A DNA stretch of 64,000 bases from Bog-473 sp963821755 (GTDB lineage Bacteria; Actinomycetota; Acidimicrobiia; Acidimicrobiales; RAAP-2). The translations under genes were made by a program, and so were the position numbers. The stretch spans positions 1,455,414 to 1,519,413 of the forward strand of contig CAWGEX010000003.1 in assembly GCA_963821755.1 (NCBI GenBank). Reading direction: 5' to 3'. The notes beneath the pieces are model-generated. The model was not told where the DNA came from and ran no database searches. It was given only the letters and a program-made list of their open reading frames with translations. This document shows positions 1 to 7,634 of this stretch, in pieces (positions within the stretch are counted from its first letter, which is position 1; every line of letters begins with the position of its first letter).

Positions 1-421
1 AGATCATGAGCGGGAACCGCTCGGTGATACCTCCGGGGTGGATACCGGTGCCGTGCAGGGTGACCCCGGCCTCCTTGGCCACCGAGTCGAACCGGGCCCG
101 CTCCTCGACCGGCGGGTAGAACCAGCCCAACGGGCTGACCACGTTCTTGCCGGAAGCCAAGATGGCGGCGACCACGCCGGCGTCGGCCATGAAGGGGCTG
201 TAGAGGACGCAGTCCGCCTCAAGGGCCAGCAGGGCTTCCACGTCGCCCGTGGCGCGGACGCCAATCGGCGCCCGGCCCACCAGGCTCCCGAGGTCGACGC
301 CCTCCTTGGCCGGGCTGTGGACCCAGGCCCCGACCAGTTCGAGGTCAGGGTGGTCGAGGACACCCCCGATGGCGGCCCGACCCACGCCACCGGTGGCCCA
401 CTGCACAACTCGATAGGTCAT
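1..421 (-). CDS. NAD(P)-binding dihydrodipicolinate reductase-like dehydrogenase, N-terminal part
   Basis: Reading leftwards from an ATG at 421, the frame stays open to the window edge (140 codons seen). The N-terminus is a Rossmann nucleotide-binding fold with the dinucleotide loop ATGGVGRAA near residues 9-17, followed by a strand ending in VLYSPF and the stretch NVVSPLGW near residue 95. This matches the family related to dihydrodipicolinate reductase and 2,4-diaminopentanoate dehydrogenase, in which actinobacteria have many paralogs of unknown substrate. Family members are about 340 residues, so more than half lies outside the window. It is on the same strand as, and 34 bases downstream of, the PafBC gene. 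The substrate cannot be stated. Confidence 0.75.
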   Translation of the reverse strand, partial: MTYRVVQWATGGVGRAAIGGVLDHPDLELVGAWVHSPAKEGVDLGSLVGRAPIGVRATGDVEALLALEADCVLYSPFMADAGVVAAILASGKNVVSPLGWFYPPVEERARFDSVAKEAGVTLHGTGIHPGGITERFPLMI

Positions 422-455
422 GTCACCCCCCGTCCAGGCCTTGTTCCGGAGCCAT

Positions 456-2429
456 TCATTTGGCGTCACCCTCGTACAACCGCAGGACTCGGCGAGCCGC
501 CCGTGCCCCCAGGTCCGTCAGGTCAGCGGGCCTCATCACCCGTGCCTCGGGCCCCAGTTGTAGGAGCAGCCGCTCGAACCAGGCCATCCCGGCCACGTCC
601 AGCACGACAGAGGACGCCAGCCCGTCAGGGGTCCGGTCCACCGAGCGCACCGGTACCGACTCGGCCACCCACTGGGCGCCCTGGCCCAGATGCAGCTGCA
701 CTTCGACCGCACCGGGCCCCGGCAAGAAGCCGTCCTGGGCCACCCGCAGCGCATGCGGGGTGACCGGGTCGGTCCCCTCCACGACGCGGACCCCGCGCAG
801 GCGGTCCACCCGGAACCGGCGCATGTCCCCCGCCTTCCGGCAGTACGCGTCGAGATACCAGTGCCCGTCCATGGTCACCACCTGCACCGGTTCCACCTCC
901 CGGGTCGTCGATTCGTCCCGGGAGGCGGAGTGATAGTCGATCTCGAGCACCTGGCCCGCTTCGCAGGCTTCGCGCACGGCGGCCAGGAACTGGGGGGCAT
1001 CGACGTCGACGCCCATCGCCTCGTGGGAGCCCAAGGCCTGGTCGAGCTTGTCCAGGGCACGCCGCAAGGCGTCATCGGAGGAGCCCGGCACGGCCAGGAT
1101 CAACCGAGCCGACGCGGCCACGGCGAACCCTTCGGCCGGGGTGAGCCGACGGGGTCGGGCGAACTCGGCCGGCAGAAAGGCCCGTACCGAACTCTCCGAT
1201 ACCTCGATCTCCATCAGGGCGTCGGGGGTGTAGGGGGGCACGCCGCAACAGGCGGCCAACTCCAGTTCGTGGACCAGCTCGGTCTCGTCCATGCCGAAGC
1301 GCTGGGCCACGTCGGCGATCGGGGCCTCGCCCACGTGGGCCAACCAGCCGACCACGGCGAGCAGTCGTCGCAGCCGTTCGCTGGTCTCGCGCCCCGGCAC
1401 CCCGCGGCCCGACTCCGCCGGCTCCGCCGCCGGGCCGGCGCTCGCCCGCTCGGCCGACACCGGTGCGGCCTCGGTCATCGGCTTCCCACCCTCCTCATCC
1501 GCCATGGCGCCCAACCAGGCCCGCAGCTCGGAGCGGAACTCCGCCGGCTCGAGAATCTCGGCGTGATCCAGCAATCCCAGCACCCAGGCCCGGATGGCAC
1601 TGAATCCGACGACCGAGAGGCGCAGAACGACCGAGCCGTCCTCATCTTGACGCTCGACGCGCTCACGACCCACCTCTTCGACCACGCGGGGCCCTTCCAT
1701 GGCGTCGACCCGTATTCGGGTGACCACGTGGCCGTCGCCCTCGCCGTCGGCCACCCAGGGGTCGTCGGGCAGGGCGGCCCGGATGTCGATCCCCTCGGGC
1801 ACCACCGCGCTCCCCGGGCCCAGTCGCTTGACCGAACCCTGCACCCGGTCGACCCGGAAGGTGCGCACGCCCTCTCGCTCGAGATCCCACGCCACCAGGT
1901 ACCAGTGGCCGAAGCGGAACCAGAGACCGGCCGGCGCCACCCGCCGGGTCCCTCCCCGGTACGAAAACGACGTCTCACTGCGCACCCGCACCGCTTCGAA
2001 CAGGTCGACCAGGGCGTCGGGCGGTACCAGTGAGGCGATGGGGCGGACGTCGCCCAACCCGGTGGCGCCCAACTTCAAAAGAGCATCTCGACCACTAGGA
2101 TCGCCCAGGTGGACGCCGGCAACGGCCAGCTGCAGCGCAACTTGCTCATCGGGCTCGAGCGCCAGGTCGGGCAGGTAGAACGCCTCGCGGTCGATGAGGT
2201 AGCCGAACTGCTCCTGACCGGGCAGGGACCGCGTCAGGACCGGTATGCCCTCATCGCGCAACAAGCGCTTGTCGCGCTCGAAGGCCTGCCGCTTCGCCCC
2301 GTGCTCCTCGGGGTAACCGGGCACCTGGAAGGCGATCGACTCCAGCGTCAGCGGATGGGGGGTGTTGAGCAGGACCAGCACCAGATCCGTGACGCGTTCG
2401 AGTCGGTCGAGACGAGCGGGCGCAGCCAT
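456..2429 (-). CDS. pafBC: Fused PafB-PafC-type WYL-domain DNA-damage regulator
   Basis: The 657-residue product contains two helix-turn-helix plus WYL units in tandem. The first half carries GHWYLVAWD followed by RTFRVDRV. The second carries an HTH near SERLRRLLAVVGWL (about residue 350) and GHWYLDAYC followed by RRFRVDRL. In mycobacteria PafB and PafC are separate and together activate the RecA-independent DNA-damage response; natural fusions are known in other actinobacteria such as Arthrobacter. I chose the ATG at 2429 because homology begins at MAAPARLDRLERVTDLV and the longer frame would run into the divergent gene. The 29 bases between this start and the CtaG gene must hold both promoters. 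The proteasome genes usually found beside pafBC are not in the window. Confidence 0.85.
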   Translation of the reverse strand: MAAPARLDRLERVTDLVLVLLNTPHPLTLESIAFQVPGYPEEHGAKRQAFERDKRLLRDEGIPVLTRSLPGQEQFGYLIDREAFYLPDLALEPDEQVALQLAVAGVHLGDPSGRDALLKLGATGLGDVRPIASLVPPDALVDLFEAVRVRSETSFSYRGGTRRVAPAGLWFRFGHWYLVAWDLEREGVRTFRVDRVQGSVKRLGPGSAVVPEGIDIRAALPDDPWVADGEGDGHVVTRIRVDAMEGPRVVEEVGRERVERQDEDGSVVLRLSVVGFSAIRAWVLGLLDHAEILEPAEFRSELRAWLGAMADEEGGKPMTEAAPVSAERASAGPAAEPAESGRGVPGRETSERLRRLLAVVGWLAHVGEAPIADVAQRFGMDETELVHELELAACCGVPPYTPDALMEIEVSESSVRAFLPAEFARPRRLTPAEGFAVAASARLILAVPGSSDDALRRALDKLDQALGSHEAMGVDVDAPQFLAAVREACEAGQVLEIDYHSASRDESTTREVEPVQVVTMDGHWYLDAYCRKAGDMRRFRVDRLRGVRVVEGTDPVTPHALRVAQDGFLPGPGAVEVQLHLGQGAQWVAESVPVRSVDRTPDGLASSVVLDVAGMAWFERLLLQLGPEARVMRPADLTDLGARAARRVLRLYEGDAK

Positions 2430-2458
2430 CGGGGAGAGCCTACGGCGGCCGCCGCTCC

Positions 2459-3334
2459 GTGAGCGCAACCGGCCACCCACTGGACTGGCATCTCTCCATC
2501 TTCTGGACGGTGGCCATCGTCGCCCTCTTCGCCGGTTATGTCCGGGCCACCCGGGCCGAGGAACGCCGCGCCAGCCACCGCCAATTCTTCTGCTTCACCC
2601 TGGGGACGCTCGCCCTCATGCTGGCCGTCACCTGGCCGCTCGGAGACCTGGCCGCCCATTGGTCTCTGCTGGCCCTCGTCGTCCAGCGCCTCCTCCTCAT
2701 GCTGGCCGTGCCCCCGTTGCTGGTCACCGGGACCCCACTGCCCCTTCTCACCGCGCTCACCAGGCCGGCACCGGTCGATGCCGTGCTCCGGGTCGCCGTC
2801 CGGCCGGTACCCGCCATCGTCTTTGTCACCGTCGTCGCCGTCGGGACCCTCTCCACCGGCGCCGTCTCGTGGGCCACGTCGGCCGCATCGGCCCGCGTGG
2901 TGTTCCAACTCATCGTCCTACTCGCGGGATTCGTCCTCTGGGCACCGGTGCTCACGCACCTGCCGGGCACCCGACACCTCTCCGCCCTGGCCCGCGGCGG
3001 CTACCTGATCGTCCAATCCATTGTGCCCAGCTTCCTCTCGTTCGTCTGGATCTTCGCCCGCCGACCGCTGTACCCGGCCTACAGCCACGCCACCGTGGCG
3101 GGGATGTCGCCCGTCCTCGATCAGCAACTGGCCGGCTTCGCGGCCAAGCTCAGCACCATCGCCGTCTTGTGGACCGTGGCCTTCATCATCATGAGCCGGG
3201 CCAAGGTGATGGACGGGGACGGGGAGGAGACCGAACCGCTGATCTGGTCGGACGTCGAACGGGAGATCGAGCGGGCGAACCGGCGAGACCGCTGGGCGAA
3301 ATGGATGCCACCGTCGGCTGAGCCAACCGAATGA
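2459..3334 (+). CDS. CtaG-type cytochrome c oxidase assembly membrane protein
   Basis: A 291-residue integral membrane protein with about seven hydrophobic helices. It starts at GTG 2459 with HPLDWHLSIFWTVAIVALFAGYV. The pattern of conserved His/Trp in the first helix, a long helix around HWSLLALVVQRLLLMLAVPPLL and a late SFLSFVWIF segment fits the caa3-type CtaG family, which helps deliver copper to the oxidase CuB centre. The charged C-terminal tail (about 40 residues, rich in Glu/Arg) is cytoplasmic. It is divergent from pafBC with almost no intergenic space. A second CtaG family member lies at 48162-49088; this copy is the less typical of the two. Confidence 0.7.
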   Translation: MSATGHPLDWHLSIFWTVAIVALFAGYVRATRAEERRASHRQFFCFTLGTLALMLAVTWPLGDLAAHWSLLALVVQRLLLMLAVPPLLVTGTPLPLLTALTRPAPVDAVLRVAVRPVPAIVFVTVVAVGTLSTGAVSWATSAASARVVFQLIVLLAGFVLWAPVLTHLPGTRHLSALARGGYLIVQSIVPSFLSFVWIFARRPLYPAYSHATVAGMSPVLDQQLAGFAAKLSTIAVLWTVAFIIMSRAKVMDGDGEETEPLIWSDVEREIERANRRDRWAKWMPPSAEPTE

Positions 3335-3385
3335 TCCGGCGGCGCATGCTCCGGCGGCGCCAGGGGCGCGCAGCCGGAGAAGAGG

Positions 3386-3721
3386 TCAGGCGAGCGCGGC
3401 TCCCCGGAGATCCTCCAACGAGAGCTCGGCCGTCTGGTCGCCGCCGCACTGCGAGCAATGCTCGACGTGTCGCCAGCTGCGCAGGAGGCGGCTGCCCTCG
3501 GGGTTCAAGAGCACGACGAACGACTCCGAGATGGGGTCGATCTCGAGCCCGAAGTACGGACGCCAACTCGTCGTAGCGGCATGGGCGTCCAGTTCGAGGC
3601 CCTTCAGGATCCGACGGAAGCGCAAGCGCTCGGTGTCGAAAATCCAGGTGCTGTGACAAGACTCAAGGACGAAGAGTCCGTCTTGTCCGTCTTCTGTGGA
3701 GCGGGACACGGAAGTGATCAT
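3386..3721 (-). CDS. Conserved hypothetical protein with a C-terminal CxxC
   Basis: A 111-residue soluble protein with codon usage like its neighbours. The body has SCHSTWIFDTERLRFRRI, a region reading WRPYFGLEIDP, then FVVLLNPEGSRLLRSWRH and a Cys pair HCSQCGG near residue 93. The short length, the phrase 'STWIFDTERLRFRR' and the C-terminal CxxC look like a small actinobacterial family of unknown function, possibly metal-binding. No signal peptide or membrane segment is seen. It ends about 50 bases from the convergent CtaG gene and lies upstream of the carboxyltransferase on the same strand. No function is assigned. Confidence 0.6.
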   Translation of the reverse strand: MITSVSRSTEDGQDGLFVLESCHSTWIFDTERLRFRRILKGLELDAHAATTSWRPYFGLEIDPISESFVVLLNPEGSRLLRSWRHVEHCSQCGGDQTAELSLEDLRGAALA

Positions 3722-3807
3722 GCCCGATCCATTACCGAGATCAACGGCGAATTCGCCTCAGGTTCGTTGCGAAATGATGACAATCGCTTTCTTCCCTGTT
3801 CACATGC

Positions 3808-5178
3808 CTATTGCGGCCCGGCATCGTGCTTCCGGCCGGCAATGAGCTCCCGCTTGGTACAGAGCTGGCGCAGGACCGAGCACAGCACGATTCGGGTGTC
3901 GGCGGGGTCGATCACCTGATCGACGAAGCCCCTTTCCGCCGCCGGCCAGGGGTTCAAGAACGAGTCCTCGTAGGCCTCCTCCCGATCGGCCCGATCGGCC
4001 GACTCGATCCCCCGATGGAGGATCTGCACCGCCCCCGTCGCCCCCATGACGGCGATCTCGGCACCGGGCCAGGCCAGGCAGATGTCGTTGCCGATGCCGC
4101 GGGAGTCCATGACGATGTAGGCGCCGCCGAACGCCTTGCGCAGGATCAGGCAGATCCGCGGCACGGTGGCCTGGGCGTAGGCGAAGGCCAGCTCGGCGCC
4201 GTGTCGGATCATCCCCCTCCACTCCAGGTCCTTCCCCGGCAGGAACCCCGGAGTGTCCACCATGGTCACCAGGGGCAGGTTGAACGAATCGCAGAATCGA
4301 ACGAACCTGGCCGCCTTCTGCGAGGCGGCGATATCGAGGGTCCCGGCCAGAATCCGGGGCTGGTTGGCCACCACCCCCACCGTGAGCCCACCCAAGCGGC
4401 ACATCGCCGTCACGATCTGCCCGGCCCATCGCGGCCACAGCTCTCTGAATTCTCCGTCGTCGGCCACGGAGTGGATCACGTCACGCACGTCGTAGGTGGC
4501 CGCCTTGCGCTCGGGGATGACGTCGACCAGCTCGGGCGTGAGACGCAGGAGAGGATCGGAAATCGTGGCCACCGGCGGCAATTCGTCCGTATGCGCCGGG
4601 AGGTACTCCAACAGCTCGGCAATGGCGCCTTCCACGTCATCGGATTCCACGGCGCACAGGCCGCTCGACCTGGCGTGCGCGGCCACCCCACCGAGTTGCT
4701 GCAGACCGACTTCGACTCCGGTGAATTCCTCGACCATTTGCGGTCCCGAGACGAAGGCGACCGCTTCGGAGTTCATGACGACCAGGTCGGACATGCCGAG
4801 CAGCAGGGCCGGCCCCGAGACGACCGGACCGGTCACGGCGGTGACCACCGGGACAATGCCGCTGCACTTGGCGATGGCGGCGGCGGCCATGCCCCATCCG
4901 TGCAGGGCGGCGACCCCGTCCTGGACGTCGGCCCCACTCGAGGCCACGATGAAGACGAACGGGATGCGCAGGTGGCGAGCCTGCTCAGCCGCTTCGGCCA
5001 GGCGCACGCCGTCGGCGTGGGTGATGGCTCCCCGGCGCATGGAGGCCAGGGACCGGCAGATGACGACATTGCGGCCACCCATCCGGCCCACCACCGAAGT
5101 GACGGCACCGACCGTCCCCTTGCCGACGTCAGTGGACTCGGCGACTGGTGCGCTCACTGTCCCAGAATCTACCGACAC
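3808..5178 (-). CDS. Acyl-CoA carboxylase carboxyltransferase (beta) subunit family protein
   Basis: The 456-residue product belongs to the carboxyl transferase family that moves CO2 from carboxybiotin to acetyl-, propionyl- or related acyl-CoAs. Visible family landmarks are the N-terminal crotonase-fold half with SGADVQDGVAAL and GPVVSGPALLLGMSD, and the C-terminal half with VGVVANQPRILAGTLD, FVRFCDSFNLPLVTMVDTPGF, RKAFGGAYIVMDSRGIGND and the oxyanion-type segment AEIAVMGATGAVQIL. It is shorter than typical AccD/PccB (about 510-540), mainly at the N-terminus. The biotin carboxylase/BCCP gene lies far away at 38.8 kb, so pairing with it is only a possibility. The acyl specificity is unknown. 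Confidence 0.85.
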   Translation of the reverse strand: MSVDSGTVSAPVAESTDVGKGTVGAVTSVVGRMGGRNVVICRSLASMRRGAITHADGVRLAEAAEQARHLRIPFVFIVASSGADVQDGVAALHGWGMAAAAIAKCSGIVPVVTAVTGPVVSGPALLLGMSDLVVMNSEAVAFVSGPQMVEEFTGVEVGLQQLGGVAAHARSSGLCAVESDDVEGAIAELLEYLPAHTDELPPVATISDPLLRLTPELVDVIPERKAATYDVRDVIHSVADDGEFRELWPRWAGQIVTAMCRLGGLTVGVVANQPRILAGTLDIAASQKAARFVRFCDSFNLPLVTMVDTPGFLPGKDLEWRGMIRHGAELAFAYAQATVPRICLILRKAFGGAYIVMDSRGIGNDICLAWPGAEIAVMGATGAVQILHRGIESADRADREEAYEDSFLNPWPAAERGFVDQVIDPADTRIVLCSVLRQLCTKRELIAGRKHDAGPQ

Positions 5179-5198
5179 CGTGGCCCGTGGGCTTGAAG

Positions 5199-5240
5199 AA
5201 GCGGCGGAGACGGACGGAGAGTGACGAAAAGCGGCGGAGA
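5199..5240. repeat. Short direct repeat, 12 bp twice with 30-bp period
   Basis: The 12-mer AAGCGGCGGAGA occurs at 5199-5210 and again at 5229-5240, in the short gap between moaC and the carboxyltransferase gene. It could be chance in purine-rich DNA, or paired binding sites. No hairpin forms. Confidence 0.3.
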
Positions 5241-5245
5241 AGGAG

Positions 5246-5734
5246 CTACGACGAGGTCTCGGGCCGGCGCCAAGGGCCCGAACGGCCCCCCGACTTCTCC
5301 CACAGCGCCACGTGCTCGATGGTCATGGTGCGGTCCGACGACTTGCACATGTCGTAGACGGTGAGGGCCGCCGTGGTGCAGGCCGTCATGGCTTCCATCT
5401 CCACCCCGGTGCGGTCGACGGTCTCGACCTGGGCCTCCACTTCGACGTAGTCGTCGCCGATGAAGAAATTCACCGCGATGGAACCCACCAGGACGGGGTG
5501 GCACATCGGAATCAGCTCGGCCGTGCGCTTGGCCGCCTGAATCCCGGCGATCCGGGCCGCCGCCAGCACGTCGCCCTTGGTGATGGCGTTGTTCGCCACC
5601 AGGGTGGTCGTCTCAGGCAGCATGGCCACCCGACAGCGGGCCAGGGCCCGGCGATGGGTCGGCTCTCGGGGGGTGACGTCGACCATGCGAGCGCCGCCGA
5701 GCGGATCGAGATGGGCCAGGCTGCGATCGGACAC
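5246..5734 (-). CDS. moaC: Cyclic pyranopterin monophosphate synthase MoaC
   Basis: MoaC works with MoaA to convert GTP into cyclic pyranopterin monophosphate, the first step of molybdenum cofactor synthesis. The GTG start at 5734 gives 162 residues, the usual family length. Family hallmarks are MVDVTPREPTHR, the KGDVLAAARIAGIQAAKRT helix, the active-site stretch LIPMCHPV, and DRTGVEMEAMTACT with a following YDMCKS and a catalytic Lys. An upstream in-frame ATG would add 35 residues with no homology. A rhodanese-MoeB protein at 51-52 kb is the only other gene in the window possibly linked to this pathway. Confidence 0.95.
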   Translation of the reverse strand: MSDRSLAHLDPLGGARMVDVTPREPTHRRALARCRVAMLPETTTLVANNAITKGDVLAAARIAGIQAAKRTAELIPMCHPVLVGSIAVNFFIGDDYVEVEAQVETVDRTGVEMEAMTACTTAALTVYDMCKSSDRTMTIEHVALWEKSGGRSGPWRRPETSS

Positions 5735-5862
5735 GAACCAGCATTGTACGGCCTGGCCGGAGGGGACACAGGACGATCGCCTGAGCCGAACCCCGAACCT
5801 TGTCGGGTAGTATTGGCAGTCAAGGCTTGAGAGTGCCAACAGAGCGATGTGGAGGAGCGAAA

Positions 5863-6237
5863 TTGCCGACCTATGAGTACGCCTGCACGGCGTGTGGGCA
5901 CCGGCTCGATGCTGTCCAGAGCTTCACGGACGACCCCCTGAGCATCTGCCCCGAATGCGATGGCGCCCTGCGCAAGGTCTACGGGGCGGTGGGCATCGCT
6001 TTCAAGGGCAGTGGCTTCTACAAGACCGACTCGCGGGTCTCTTCCTCCGCCTCGAACGGGGAGGCCAAGAAGTCGGAAGGGGCCACGCCCGCATCGAGCG
6101 ACGGCAAGTCCGATTCGACCACCACCAAGGCTGAGGGCTCGAAGCCCTCGTCCGACGGCTCGAAGCCCTCGTCGGACCGCGGCAGCGGCACGTCCAGCCC
6201 CAAGGAATCGAAGCCGGCCGCCTCCACCGCCAGTTGA
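5863..6237 (+). CDS. FmdB-family zinc-ribbon protein with a long Ser/Lys-rich tail
   Basis: The start is TTG at 5863, supported by a strong GGAGGAG ribosome-binding site at 5851-5857, giving 124 residues. The first 50 residues are the FmdB-type zinc ribbon: PTYEYACTACGHRLD and then SICPECDGALRKVYG, with two CxxC pairs to bind zinc, followed by IAFKGSGFYKTD. The remaining 70 residues are low-complexity Ser, Lys, Gly, Pro and Thr and should be disordered. Such proteins are common, their role is poorly known, and they were first named as amidase/formamidase regulators. It is divergent from moaC. Confidence 0.85.
   Translation: MPTYEYACTACGHRLDAVQSFTDDPLSICPECDGALRKVYGAVGIAFKGSGFYKTDSRVSSSASNGEAKKSEGATPASSDGKSDSTTTKAEGSKPSSDGSKPSSDRGSGTSSPKESKPAASTAS
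6136..6177 (+). repeat. 21-bp tandem repeat, two copies, inside the FmdB tail
   Basis: Two adjacent 21-base units at 6136-6156 and 6157-6177 differ at one base and encode GSKPSSD twice. In-frame repeats like this usually arise by slippage and change tail length without breaking the frame. Confidence 0.8.
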
Positions 6238-6272
6238 CGACCGGCTGACGACCCCCACACTGCGACCGGGGC

Positions 6273-7634
6273 CTACTCCCCGCTGAGCTGCATGTCGGCG
6301 ATGGCCAGCGTCTGGCCGGCCGCCGACCCCGGGAGCCAGCGCAGGTCGCCGCCGATCTCCACGATCGACTGCAACATCCTTTGCAGGGTCGAGGCCACGG
6401 TGACTTCACGCACCGGCTCGGCCAGGGCGCCGGCCCGGATCATGAGCCCTTCGGCCCCGACGGAGAAATCGCCGCTCACCGTATTGACGCCCGAATGGAT
6501 GCCGGTGACCGACTGGACGTAGAGGCCGTCGCCCACCGAAGCCAGGATGTCGTCGGCCCCCTTTGTCCCCGGCTGGAGGACCAGGGCCCGGCAGCCGGCC
6601 GAAGGCGTACCGGCGAAACCGCCGCGAACGGCCGAACCGGTCGACTGCATCTGGGCCCGGCGGGCCGACACCGTGTCGAAGACGAACATGCGCAACATGC
6701 CGTCGGAGATCAGCACGTTGCGCCGGCAGGCCAGGCCCTCGGCGTCGTACGTGGACGCGCTGAAGGCCCGGCTGTCGGTCGGGTCGTCGACCAGGGTCAC
6801 GGCCGCGTTGGCCACCGACTCGCCGATCCGGCCGGCAAAGAACGACCGGCCCTTGACCACGGCCTCGCCCGACAGGGCCGACGCCATCACCGAGAGCAGG
6901 GTGGAGACCACGCGGGGGTCGAAGACCACGGTGTACCGCCCCGATTGGGCCTTCTGGGCGCCGAGCAGGCGGGTGGCGCGCTGGACCGCCTCGCCCATGG
7001 CCTCGTCGGGGTCGAGGTCCGCCGGGGCCCGCCCCACGCTGAACCCGGTGCCGGTCTGGGTATCGGCCCCGACGCCGGCGATGGCATCGACGGAGACGAA
7101 GGCGGTGGTGCGGCGGGCCGAGGATCGAATCCCCGTGGTCGAGGCCAGCGCCATCTCCGCCCGTTCGTCGGAGTAGTCGGCCGATGAGACCTGGCGGACC
7201 CGGTCGTCGGCCGCCCGGGTGGCCCGTTCGAGCTCGAGGGCCAGGGCGATCTTGTCGTCCATCGACGTGGCGGTGACACCGTCGTCCCAGAGGTCCTGCT
7301 CCACCACCGAGGCGCCGTCGGGCCGGGCCAACACGACGTCCGGGTCCGGTGTGGCGTAGCGGGCATTGTCGCGGGCGTCGGCCAGCGCGGCCTCGATCAC
7401 CGCCGGGTCGAGCGAGCCGGCCCAGGCGAATCCCAGCCGGCTCCCCTCCGCTTCGGTGCCTTCCAGGACGACCCGGATGCCGACTCCCGAGGAGTCGGCG
7501 GACGTCAACGACTCGACGCTCCCTTCGTAGGCCCGCACCTCGGTCTCGCTGCCCCGGACGACGTAGACCTCCATCCCCTCGCCGGGCTGCGCCTTCTCGA
7601 CCACCGAGCTGGCCAGGGCCAGGAGATCACTCAT
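6273..7634 (-). CDS. pmbA: TldD/PmbA family protein, PmbA (TldE) partner
   Basis: A 453-residue member of the TldD/TldE family. TldE lacks the metal motif and forms a heterodimer with TldD, which degrades unfolded peptides and matures some peptide natural products. The N-terminal domain carries the AYEGSVESLTSADSSGVGIRV pattern found after the first strands in the family. The C-terminal half has FDPRVVSTLLSVMASALSGEAVVKGRSF and a final GVNTVSGDFSVGAEG segment. No HExxxH motif is present, as expected for TldE. Its ATG overlaps the tldD stop by one base (TGATG), so the two are translationally coupled. Confidence 0.9.
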   Translation of the reverse strand: MSDLLALASSVVEKAQPGEGMEVYVVRGSETEVRAYEGSVESLTSADSSGVGIRVVLEGTEAEGSRLGFAWAGSLDPAVIEAALADARDNARYATPDPDVVLARPDGASVVEQDLWDDGVTATSMDDKIALALELERATRAADDRVRQVSSADYSDERAEMALASTTGIRSSARRTTAFVSVDAIAGVGADTQTGTGFSVGRAPADLDPDEAMGEAVQRATRLLGAQKAQSGRYTVVFDPRVVSTLLSVMASALSGEAVVKGRSFFAGRIGESVANAAVTLVDDPTDSRAFSASTYDAEGLACRRNVLISDGMLRMFVFDTVSARRAQMQSTGSAVRGGFAGTPSAGCRALVLQPGTKGADDILASVGDGLYVQSVTGIHSGVNTVSGDFSVGAEGLMIRAGALAEPVREVTVASTLQRMLQSIVEIGGDLRWLPGSAAGQTLAIADMQLSGE

